Of a stretch of DNA of 39,680 nucleotides, positions 19,584 to 28,967 are shown piece by piece; positions within the stretch are counted from its first letter, which is position 1, and every line of letters starts with the position of its first letter. Both the position numbers and the translations under genes were made by a program. Source of the DNA: Acanthamoeba lenticulata (lineage: Eukaryota > Discosea > Longamoebia > Acanthamoebidae); assembly GCA_002179805.1 (NCBI GenBank), contig NAVB01000449.1, forward strand, positions 1 to 39,680, read 5' to 3'. The notes beneath the pieces are model-generated. The model worked only from the letters and a program-made list of their open reading frames with translations. It was not told the DNA's origin and ran no database searches.

Positions 19584-21044
19584 TTATTGGCCCTTAATTC
19601 GAGGGCCACTGTAAGCCGGGCAGCCATTCGCAATTGCCCACTGGAGCACCTCCTGATGGTCTCCATCGATCGCATTCTCCAAGACCTTGTAGTCCCACGG
19701 GCAGCCATTGTCGCGCGCCCACTGGAGTATGTCCAGCCGGCCGTTTGCTGCTGCGATCGCGCAAGTGGTCTCGTCCCAGGGACAGCCGTTTTCACGTGCC
19801 CACTGGAGCACGCCCAAATAGCCTCCCTGGGCCGCCTGTTTGCAGGTGCTCTCATCCCACGGGCAGCCATTGGCCCGCGCCCACTTGAGCAGGTTCAGCT
19901 GGCCGCACCTGGCCAAGTAACTGCAGGTGTCCTTGTCCCATGGGCAGCCCTTCGTGCGCGCCCACTTGAGCACCTCAGAATGGCCACGCAGAGCGGCGTT
20001 GGTGCAGGTGTCCTTGTTCCAGGGGCAGCCGTTCTCGTGCGCCCACCGGAGGACTTCAAGATGACCGCCTTTGGCGGCACTGGCGCACGTATGATCGCTC
20101 CACAGGCAGCCGTTGGCACGCGCCCACTGAAGCACCTCGAGATGGCCTCCCTCGGCCGCAGAGGCACACGTGTATTGATCCCACGGGCAGCCGTTGGCAT
20201 GTGCCCACTGGAGCACGGCCAGGTGGCCTCTTCCAGCTGCGATACCGCAGGTCAGACTGCTCCACGGGCAGCCGTTGGTACGCGCCCACTGGAGCACCTC
20301 GAGATGGCCTCCCCGGGCTGCTTCACTGCAGGTGTACTCGTTCCACGGGCAGCCGTTGGCGCGCGCCCACTGAAGCACATCCAAATGGCCTCTTCCAGCT
20401 GCGTTTACACAGGTGCGCTCGTTCCAAGGGCAGCCGTTGGCCCGTGCCCACTGGAGCACGGCCAGGTGACCTCCCTCGGCCGCTCTGGCGCACGTGTCTT
20501 GATCCCAACAGCTGTCGTGGGTCGTCCACGGGCAGCCGTTGGCGCGCGCCCACTGGAGCACATCCATATGGCCTCCCCCAGCTGCGTTTACACAGGTGCG
20601 CTCGTTCCAAGGGCAGCCGTTGGCGCGCGCCCACTGGAGCACGGCCAGGTGGCCTCCCTCGGCCGCTCTGGCGCATGTGAGCGGGTCCCATGGGCAGCCA
20701 TTGGCCCGTGCCCACTGGAGCACGGCCAGGTGGCCCCCCTCGGCCGCTTCGGCGCATGTGAGCGGGCTCCATGGGCAGCCGTTGACACACGCCCACTGAA
20801 GCATGGAGAGCCAGCCCTTGCCGGCCACTTGCGGCGCAAAGGTTGTTGTTGTACCAAAGAGGGCCTTTGTTGTGAACTTGGTTGCGAACAGCATTGAACA
20901 GGTGTCAAGGAGCTGCCCGATGGCGTGGCGCCACTTGTGGCACACAAAACGGCAGGGCACGAGCGACAGGGGCTCCACATGGCGGAAAATGAGAGTCACC
21001 AGCTCCACCATGAGCTCACCTATGTCACTGGAGGTTGTGGCCAT
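19584..21044 (-). CDS. F-box protein with 15 ankyrin-like 27-residue repeats (486 aa)
   Basis: A single-exon gene from ATG 21044. Residues ~8-45 (ELMVELVTLIFRHVEPLSLV, CRFVCHKWRHAI) form an F-box-like helix pair that would bind SKP1. Then come 15 repeats of the form LxVLQWARANGCPWDxxTC with AAxxGH, each normally 27 residues. Repeat 4 carries a seven-residue insert with a second Cys-Trp; the last repeat is worn. The ninth repeat has CLW for CPW. Such repeats are common in Acanthamoeba and in F-box/ankyrin proteins of giant viruses that infect it. The protein is probably an SCF ubiquitin-ligase adaptor with a repeat scaffold for substrate choice. Lack of introns, unlike every other protein gene fully covered here, may mean a retrocopy or transfer. 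Confidence 0.85.
   Translation of the reverse strand: MATTSSDIGELMVELVTLIFRHVEPLSLVPCRFVCHKWRHAIGQLLDTCSMLFATKFTTKALFGTTTTFAPQVAGKGWLSMLQWACVNGCPWSPLTCAEAAEGGHLAVLQWARANGCPWDPLTCARAAEGGHLAVLQWARANGCPWNERTCVNAAGGGHMDVLQWARANGCPWTTHDSCWDQDTCARAAEGGHLAVLQWARANGCPWNERTCVNAAGRGHLDVLQWARANGCPWNEYTCSEAARGGHLEVLQWARTNGCPWSSLTCGIAAGRGHLAVLQWAHANGCPWDQYTCASAAEGGHLEVLQWARANGCLWSDHTCASAAKGGHLEVLRWAHENGCPWNKDTCTNAALRGHSEVLKWARTKGCPWDKDTCSYLARCGQLNLLKWARANGCPWDESTCKQAAQGGYLGVLQWARENGCPWDETTCAIAAANGRLDILQWARDNGCPWDYKVLENAIDGDHQEVLQWAIANGCPAYSGPRIKGQ
19625..20815 (-). repeat. tandem 81-bp coding repeats
   Basis: About 15 units of 81 bases, one per protein repeat of the F-box gene. Some neighbours are nearly identical at DNA level: the units holding NERTCVNAAG near 20395-20440 and 20575-20620 share long exact stretches, which points to recent duplication or gene conversion. 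One unit has a 21-base insertion near 20505-20530. Confidence 0.9.
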
Positions 21045-21152
21045 CTGTTGATGTTGCTTGTTTGGTTTGTTCGTGGCGTTGTTCAACAATACACTACCTG
21101 AGCAGCCATTCCTAATTACAAAGCTCTCCTATTTGAGGTAATGTGATAATAA

Positions 21153-21224
21153 CGCCTCATGGTGTAGTTGGCAGCATATGGGTTTCTGGTACCTAGGACC
21201 CCAGTTCAAATCTGGGTGGGGCGA
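21153..21224 (+). tRNA. tRNA-Gln(CUG), intact copy
   Basis: A 72-base cloverleaf: acceptor CGCCTCA/TGGGGCG fully paired with one T-G, anticodon stem TGGGT/ACCTA around TTCTGGT (anticodon CTG), T-arm CCCAG/CTGGG and discriminator A. T-runs follow. It differs from the copy at 101-172 only in the last two acceptor bases within the mature body. It lies 109 bases upstream of the F-box gene start. Confidence 0.95.
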
Positions 21225-21337
21225 TATCTTTTTATTTTTATTATCTTTTGAGCAAATTTAGTCTCCGTTCCCGTTTGTTGTTCCTTGTTCTCTTTTCGAA
21301 AATGCCAAACACGGCCACTCGGTGGTGCTACTTGTAT

Positions 21338-21910
21338 TTACTGGTCAAAATCGTCTCCCTTGACTTGTAAGTCCTTTGTTGGAGAAGGTGGGCGATGAGA
21401 CTGTTGGGTGTCTGCCGTCACGCGCTGTCTTGCTTGTTTGTCGGCCTCTTGAAGCAGCTTATCCACAGCATTGCTTATCTCCTCCAGCAGCCTTGCCTCA
21501 CGAGTGTAGCCCCGTCGCTGCAAGTGGAGATGCAGCTGTCTTATCGCCATCGAATGTGTCGGATCTGCACATGTTTGAATCACGTTTGTTTTTCGGTTTT
21601 TTTAAAAAAATTTGTGATTGTTTTATTGTTTTATTTATTTTCTGCGGAGGAAGGCGTACCAGCCTCAGCAGCGCGTAGCAAGTGCTCCAGAGACTGATCT
21701 CGATGGCCACACCGTTCGAGGAACTCGGCGTACTGGTAGAGCGAGTAGGTGTCGTGTGGGTCGGCCTGCACCGCCTGCACAAAGTAGTCCCGCGCCTTGG
21801 CCACCAGCGGCAACTGCTCCAGGTCCACCGGTGTCGGCGACGGAGAACCCTTCAAATCCCTGCACACCCACGCGCGTGCGTGTGTCATTGGACCCATCGC
21901 ACATGCGCTC

Positions 21911-21981
<71 letters not shown>

Positions 21982-24900
21982 TTGAGACTCGTACATGCAA
22001 GCGAGCTGCATGCACACCTGGCCCGCGTTGCGCAGCGTGATCTTGTTGCTCGGGTTAGACTCGAGCACCTCTGTGCTCGCGGCGTGGTGTGGTGTGGCGT
22101 GACGTCAGCACATGCCACGTCAGCACTCGCAAGCAAAAGGAGGTGATGGGCACCTTCAAAGCAGTCGAGGGCCTTGAGGAGGAGCTCGCGGCGGTTGCGG
22201 CGCATTTGGAGGAATCGCATCTTGTAGATGTAGCCGCGCGAGTGGCCCACGATGCCGAGATGCTTCACGCGCTCGCTGATGGTCATCAGATCGATCTCGT
22301 CGAAGCGCTGCGGCTGGTTCTTGGTGCGCACGTCATCCAAGTATTCTAAAGAATGCACCGTCAGTTTCCTCACTGCGTGTTTGACATTCCACCATTCCAG
22401 CACGTACGTTGGACGGCCTCGGCGGCGAGCTCGACCCGCAGGAGGGCCAGAAGCCGCACGAGCAGCAGCGGCCGGCCGTCGGCCAAGTGGGGCGGCTCGC
22501 TTCGGCAGGCCTGGGCTGGCTTTGTCGCGGCCCGCGCCCGGTCTTTGAGCCCCATGAGCGAGACGAGGAGGCCCGCGTGGCCGCTGAGTTCTACGATCTT
22601 GCTGCTGTTGTGTTGTTCTCCTTCACGCTGTCCGCCATCGTCGTCGTCGTTGTCCTTGCTCTTGTCGTCGTCGTCATCGACCTGGAGGCGGCGGAGGCTG
22701 TAGCCGGCGGCCTGCTCGTGGGGCTCCAGCGCCTCGGGCCCGAACTTGCGAAGGAGCGCCTTCTTCAGGCCCGGCCCGTCGACGAACTCTTTCTGCGGAT
22801 TTAAAATTATTACAAAGAAATATATATATATATAATCCAAATAAAAGTGTGAATGATAAGTATGTTGGATGAAAGTGATGAAGGCGAGGATGATGGCGCA
22901 CGTCATAGTGCATGGCAGAAGGGACGAGCAGGCGGTTGAGCCACGTGAGGTAGATCTCGCGGTAGGGCTCCTCGAGCGGCACCCGCAGCTCCCGCATCCG
23001 CCGCCGCAGTCGCGCAAACACGATTTTTCTTTCGAAAATGGAGAGTTGTCGGGCGTGAGTGCCGCACGCACCCGCGAACACGCGCACACGCGCACACAAG
23101 CGCGAGGAGAAGGAGGACGTTGAGGTACCTGACGGCGCGGGCGCACATCTCGATGAGGAGCAGGCGGCGCGCGTCGGCGAGGCCTGGCGTGCCGGGCGGC
23201 ACACCCGCGATCATCGCGTGTCGCACGCGCCCCAGATGGCGCAGATTGATTCCCTGCACGAACGACACGCGCGCAAGTGTTCCACTGATGAGTCTCATGC
23301 GTGCGGGCGCGTGCGGCGTGCAAGCGAGGAGCAGTGAGACCGCGGCGTGAAGGAGATGCTTGAGCGGGAAGTCGGCCAGGAAGATGGACCGGTCGGGCTT
23401 CTCTCGGCTCTCGCTCAGGCGGGGCTTCTCCGTCGTCACGCGCTGGGTAAAGATGGTCCACTCGCGCGCCACGCGGGCCGGCAGCGCCAGCGCCACCTCG
23501 GGGATGACCTCCTCGTGCAGATACATCGTCGCCGCCCGCACCTGCCGCCGCGGCCGTCCGGTCAGCTTCCCATGTCGAACGACGAAGAAGAAGAAGACGA
23601 TGATAATGATGATGAAGATGATGAGGAACCTCGTTGTTGTGCTCGGCCAGCTCCTGCGGGGCGTTGCCTACAAAGCCGCTGAAGGCGTCGCTGCACAGCG
23701 GCCGGGCAAAGCGCCGGACCAGCTCCGGCCGCAGCAGGCGGTAGAGATGGCCCAGCCGCGCCCGGTCGGCACCGCCGTCGGGCGCCTCGGGCGGGAACAC
23801 ACGGGATAGGTCGACCAGGTAGAACTGCCCGTCCTGGACGGTCCTCGACCCCCAAGCAGCGGCGGCATAGACGGGTTGGCCCAACTCATTGGAAAGAAAA
23901 GCAGGAAAGGCGGTCAGTACGATGTAGTGGCCTTCGACGTCGGCCGCGGTGGCGAGGCGTTGAGGCTGCGGCTCAACGAAAGCGTCTGCGCGACGCAGCG
24001 GTCGCACCAAGTGCTCCTTGAGGTTGAGCTTCCCGGCCGCCTCCCTTTGATCGAAGAGAGAGGGAATGCAAGCAATGTCAGCGCATTCCTGGAATGTCTC
24101 AGCAAAGCGCACGGCAGCGTCGACGTGCCTCATCTTGGCGTCGAGGACCGGATGGCTGTTGACGACGGAGCGCCCGGCGTCGGGCGAGCCATAGCAGAGC
24201 GTGTTGGGCCCGATGGGCAGCAGCGATACGGCCAGGAGGCGGAAGCCGCGGTGGTCGATGACGGCCGTCATGGGCGTGTGCAGGCACGAGATGTGGCAAT
24301 TGTAATACGCCATGGCGCCCTTGAGCTCGTGCCCTGTCCTCCCCCACCCACCATCATCATCATCATCATCAACAACAACAAACAACTTCATCGTCGTCTT
24401 CTTCTTCGTCGGCATTATCATCAACAACAACAACGCACCGGCGAGCTTGGCGGCCGCGTCGTCGCTGCGGAAGAGGCCGTGCGAGTCCATGCTGAACTTG
24501 AACAGGATGTCCCGCACCACAACTGCGCCCGCACGCACGCGCGTGTGACGACGTGTGCTCGAGCCAAGGAACCAAAGAGAGAAGAGGCGCACACTTGGTG
24601 CCGCCGGCGATGCCGCCAATGGCCACAGGCTGGATGGTCTTGAGGTGGTCCGGCAGGAAGGCCTCGGCGATGATGATCTTGCCGTAGGTCCGCGCCGACT
24701 CGACGAAATCACTGCCGTCGCCACCCGCCGTCGCGCGGTGAGCCCGAGCAAGCAGAGAGAGAGAGAGAGAGACAAGAAGACAGAGATCGTTCGGCGCAGC
24801 GCACCTGGCGAGATGGGTGAGCCGCGTGGTGGCCCGCAGGCGCTCGGAAAAGGGCGTGTTGGAGCCCATCATGCGCAGCGACTCCGAGGCCTCTCGGAAG

Positions 24901-25828
24901 CGCTCGGTCCAGCCGTGCGCCGACTGGGCCCGGTAGGCCGTCACGCGCTGGCGCTCGACCTCCTTCCCCTCTTCATCGTCTTCGTCGTCTTCATCGTCCA
25001 CAGGTCCAGCCTGTTCGTTCTTCTCCTTCTTGATCTTCTTGTTTGTTTGCGTTGGCGTCTGCACGGAGGTGTCGTCTTCAAGGTCGCTTTCATCAAGGCC
25101 CTCATCTTCATCTTCATCTCCACCTTCGTCATCGTCGTCGTGGTAGCCGTAGACGGTGTCTTTCCGCCCGTCGGGCTTGCCGATGATGTGGCTGCCGTCG
25201 GCGTACTTGGCCTCGGGCACCATCGCGATGCCCTCCACGTCCTCGTAGAACGATGCCACACTGCTCTCCTCTGCGTGTAGCCGCTACGTACGTTAGTCGA
25301 AGCCAACATGTGCAATTTCGGCGGAAGAAGGACTCCACGAACCGCTCATATCGTCGACGTAGACGCCTTGCGCTCTGCAGCCATTCATCAGCCAGAACGA
25401 AGAAGGTGAAGGGGAGGAAGATGGTGATGGAGCACGTACGGTGCATGCCCCTCGTGAATCTTGGTGTTGTTGTTTGTGGTGCTCGTCGTAGTGGTGATGC
25501 TCTCGGACAAGTCCTCTTCTGACGCTGAACCACTGGCAGCGGCGGCGGCAGCTAGGGCCGACAGGGAGAGGTTGGGACGCGGCAGCGAAGAGGCGTCCAT
25601 GGACAGCACCTTCAGCCGCAGTGCCTCTAGCCTATCCGCCTGAGGGAAGGGCTTCTGGCCCTCTTGGGCAGCCTGCACGTAAGGCACACAAAAAAAATTA
25701 ATTTGAACAAATAATAAATAAAATACAAAAAAGTAAGAGATAGAGCTTACACTGGTACGAGGTCCATCCACAACCTCCTTGGGGGGCTTATGAGAACTCC
25801 CTTTCTTGCCGCCAGGCCACAGTTTCAT
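21338..25828 (-). CDS. CLU-family (clustered-mitochondria-like) protein with C-terminal TPR
   Basis: A large multi-exon gene from ATG 25828 (MKLWPGGKKGSSHKPP) to TAA 21338. Conserved blocks run in order: FRDASE-like helices, VESARTYGKIIIAEAFLP, VAIGGIAGGTK, FKFSMDSHGLF, HELKGAMAYYNC, VIDHRGFRLLAVSLLPI, YGSPDAG, VEGHYIVLTAFPAF, GQFYLVDLSRVFPPEAP, LYRLLRPELV and PLCSDAFSGF. The order, and the DGxFYLxDLxRxFPPE block, match the central CLU region. A TPR-like helix pair (YFVQAVQADPHDTYSLYQYA) lies near the C-terminus, also as in CLU proteins. CLU/CLUH proteins bind mRNAs for mitochondrial proteins and affect mitochondrial distribution. An Asp/Glu/Lys-rich insert is coded near 24960-25140 and another near 22610-22690. 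Exon ends are not all fixed, so the family call is firmer than the model. Confidence 0.7.
21911..21982. repeat. (GCGT)18 tetranucleotide microsatellite
   Basis: Seventy-two bases of uninterrupted GCGT (ACGC on the other strand) inside an intron of the CLU-family gene. Long alternating purine-pyrimidine tracts of this sort can form Z-DNA. It creates artificial open frames in several registers, none of which is a gene. Confidence 0.95.
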
Positions 25829-26235
25829 CGTGTGCGCCACGAGACCAACGTGGCAATAAACAAGTAAAGTATGGTTTTTTCTGTAACATGCTCTTTTGAC
25901 CAAACCACACGATTTCCTGCCACGAGCAGAACGACAACTCCTGGAGAAGAAGATGACACCAACCCCAGCGTTCGTGCTTGGGTCACCCTCATGCAAGGCT
26001 CGTGGAGGCGGTCCTCCAAGTACAGCACTCACGCATTATACAACTGTGCTAAGCAACTCGTAAACCCAAGATTCGCACCTCTGTTTGCCCTCGCCTCCTT
26101 CGCCCTCTTTGCTGTCCCGTGCCCGCTACTGCTCGCACGGCCTTGACTGCTTCCAGCTTCTTTCGTTCACCTGTGAACCGCCTTCGGACCGCTTCTCCTT
26201 TGAGCAACCTTTGTGCACGGCACTACACTCAGTCC
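25829..26235. promoter_or_regulatory. divergent intergenic region
   Basis: A 407-base interval between the CLU-family gene (minus) and the PRPP synthetase gene (plus), which should hold both promoters. In frame upstream of the PRPP synthetase ATG there is a basic, Ser-rich stretch (about 26119-26235) without an ATG that I could find, so I treat it as 5' UTR. I see no RNA gene. Confidence 0.45.
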
Positions 26236-27738
26236 ATGGACAAGGAACATCACGTTGAGCCCAGAACCCACCGCCATGTGTGGTCCTCGCCTTCGTTGCG
26301 GTTGCACGGGCAGGACCTCTGGATCTTTGCCTACCCCGAGATGCAGGACATGGCCGACGGTGTGCTGCAAACCTTGCAACAAACCGCAGCGGTATGCCAC
26401 AGGCAGCGCCTAGATTTACCTTGCTGTCGTTAACGACCCCCTTTGCAAACACAGGACGAAGATGCACCCCTTGTAGTGGCCCGACGAGGCGACATCAAGT
26501 GGGGTCGGTTCCCTGACACGTTCCCCAACCTCTTCATCGACAAGCCACACGAAACGGTGCGCGGCAAGCACTTGGTCTTCTTCGCCTCCTTCTTCCACCC
26601 CGAGAGCATGTTTGCCCAGCTATCAGGTAAGACTCTTGTCCCCACGCCGCTCCATCTTTCATGCTAAATCCTTTTCGTTCTACATCTTCGAGTTCTCTTC
26701 CATTTGCCGCGCTACTGCGCTCGGTCGTTGATCGTCGTGCTGCCCTACTTCCCGTGCGGCACCATGGAGCGCGTGGACGAAGGTACCTTTGCTTCCGTGT
26801 AGCGGCTCCTCAAGTCTCTGCTGTAACGAGCGTGGCTTTGGCGCTGTGTGCGCACAGAGGGGCAAATCGCCACCGCCATGTCGCTCGCGCGTCTGCTGTC
26901 GGCCATCCCGCCACTGGGCGAGGGCCCTGCCAAGGTGTTGATCTACGACATTCATGCTCTGGGCGAGAGGTTCTACTTTGGGGATAACGTCATCCCCATG
27001 TTCGAGTCTGCTATCCCGCTCATCATCGACAAGATCAAGACCGTCCACAAGCATGAGGTGCGCCTTTCGTTTCGCCTCGCCCCGCGTCTTGACCATCTTT
27101 ATTCACAGCGTGTTTGCTCCTCGTGGGACCACAGAACGTGGCGATCGCGTTCCCAGATGAGGGCGCCATCAAGCGCTTCGGCAACTTCTTCCATGAGTTT
27201 GAGACCATCACCTGCTCCAAGGTGCGGGAGGGCAACAAGCGCACGGTGACTGTCAAGGACGGCGACGCAGCTGGACGTCACGTCTTCATCATCGACGATC
27301 TCGTCCAAACCGGTTCGTTTACTTTTACTCTTGGGCTTCTCCTCGTCTTTGTCACATGCGCATGTCCTCACGAGGGAGCCTCCTCCGCGCATGCAGGAGG
27401 CACGCTGATCGAGTGCAAGAACGCGCTGATCAAACAAGGCGCCGAGAAGGTGTCAGCCTACGTCACGCACGCGATCTTCCCCTGCGACAGCTGGAAGCGA
27501 TTCACCGGTACGTCGAGTTGGAGATCAACAACAACAACAACCCAACAACAAGACAGAAAGAAACTAATGAAGAGGAATCGGTTGTTGGCGTGCAGACCCC
27601 TCCGACGCCAAGCCGTTCGCACATTTCTACATCACGGACTCGTGTCCAGGCGTGGCGGCCACCCTCAAAGACACCAAGCCCTTTGTCGTCCTCCCGCTCG
27701 CCGCGTCCATCTCGTCTTTCCTGCGCGACATCGCCTGA
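26236..27738 (+). CDS. ribose-phosphate diphosphokinase, plant class II type (349 aa)
   Basis: Seven exons (26236-26391, 26455-26626, 26693-26782, 26858-27057, 27135-27312, 27397-27507, 27596-27738) sum to 350 codons. The enzyme makes PRPP from ribose 5-phosphate and a nucleoside triphosphate for nucleotide, His and Trp synthesis. ARRGDIKWGRFPDTFPNLFI at ~61-80, VLPYFPCGT, DIHALGERFYFGD, FPDEGAIKRF, and the PRPP loop IIDDLVQTGGTLIE at ~258-271 match the plant isozyme 3/4 class, which differs from the usual class I enzymes in regulation. Alignment to that class also confirms the exon 2-3 junction (QLS|VLFHLP). No targeting peptide follows ATG 26236, so a cytosolic place is likely; an in-frame basic stretch upstream lacks an ATG. 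Confidence 0.9.
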
Positions 27739-27817
27739 CGTCTTCAGCCACGAAAAAAGCAAAATAAAATAAAAACCAAAAGAAAAAGAAAACCAACAAA
27801 ACCAAAAAAAACGAAAA

Positions 27818-28900
27818 ATGAAGAAGGGACAAAGCAAGCCGCGAGCCAAAGCATCCAACCAGACCAAGTGGCGTGAGGAGTCGCAGGAGTCGCGGGAGGC
27901 CCTCGATGCGGGTCTCGGCAAGACGTTTGCGGCCTCCACCGATGCGGACATGTTCCAGGCCATCCCGCGCATGCAGCAGAACCTGGCTGAGTTCTGGCAA
28001 AGGCACAAGCAGGACTTTACTGAGTTCTGGACCCGCCTTCCTGACACGGAGAAGCGCGGGTTCCTCCTGGCCAGCAGCCCTTATATGACCGAAGCGTACC
28101 ATCTCCTCTGAATCCAATCTTTTGAGCTTCGCATCTTGCTTGCCTCACAAACTTGCGAACACCTATGACCCGTTGGTGACGCGGGTGACCTCCAGTGCTG
28201 GACTCCAGCCTACAGACCTACTGATGCCTGAGATCAACGTGCTCAACCTCACGACCAACCTGACCAAGTTGATGGAGTACCGCGCTACAACGCCCGAGCA
28301 TGTGCAGGAGAAGGACGACTACGCCTTGATCATGAAGCTGCACTCAAGCGGCCTTCTGCCCGAGTTCCCCACCGCCGTACGTGCAGCCTCGTCGGACGAG
28401 CGTAGTCGACTACGTATATGAGCCTGATGTTGGTTGGGGCCATCAGAAAGGTGAGGTCTACTGCCCGCCGCAGAAGAAAGCCCTCGTCATCAAAGACTAC
28501 AACAACCCCAGGGTGAAGGAGTTCCTCGCCAACGGCATCTTCGTCGACATGAAGATTTGGAGGCCGCTCGCCACCCGCCAGTTCTACACACTCCAGCACC
28601 TCACCCTCTACGCCGACGACTACAGGTCCTGACCTCTTGAGAACCACCAGCACGAAGCTCATGATGTTGTTGAGTTCAAAGCTGATGACAGCGATGATGG
28701 CGCTTTTCACGTGGTACAACAGACGCGAGGTGTTGAACAAGCATGGCTACAAGATGACGGTGGGCACCACCGTATGCAAGGTGTGCCAGGCGAAGACCAA
28801 GCCCGACGGCGGCAGCCTGCTCCAGTGCAGTCGCTGTCCGGTTGCTTGCCAACGCCAGGACTGGCCAGCCCACAAGCCCGTCTGCGTGCCAACCGACTAA
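27818..28900 (+). CDS. MYND zinc-finger protein (291 aa model)
   Basis: The gene starts 80 bases after the PRPP synthetase stop. Exons 27818-28095, 28196-28376, 28387-28625 and 28723-28900 sum to 292 codons, but only if ten bases GTACGTGCAG (28377-28386) are left out. The N-terminal part is helical (FQAIPRMQQNLAEFWQRHK). The middle has YVYEPDVGWGHQKGEVYCPP and LANGIFVDMKIWRPLATRQF. The C-terminus is a MYND finger: CKVC, CSRCPVAC, QDWPAHKPVC; one of the usual eight ligands appears absent. MYND fingers bind Pro-rich peptides or metals in scaffolding roles. I do not recognise the rest. The 68-base gap to the next gene means the two transcripts converge. Confidence 0.7.
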
Positions 28901-28967
28901 AGCTCAAAAAAATAAAATAAAAAAAGTAAAAAAAGATATTTATATTTTGGTTTTTATTTATAAATAA

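Noticed and set aside
19625..20815. CRISPR-like array, because of regular spacing
   Set aside because: The units are contiguous 81-base coding repeats with no unique spacers, in a eukaryotic gene.
19587..20897. A 436-codon open frame on the plus strand opposite the F-box gene
   Set aside because: It is the antisense of the 81-base repeats: a period divisible by three keeps the frame open, and no domain is visible.
21911..21982. Repeated THAR/RACV peptides as a real repeat protein
   Set aside because: They are translations of the intronic (GCGT)18 microsatellite in different registers.
22370..24775. A single 801-codon minus-strand frame across the CLU-family gene
   Set aside because: It reads through several introns (poly-Ser, Lys/Tyr-rich stretches); the conserved blocks fall in more than one frame, so the gene is spliced.
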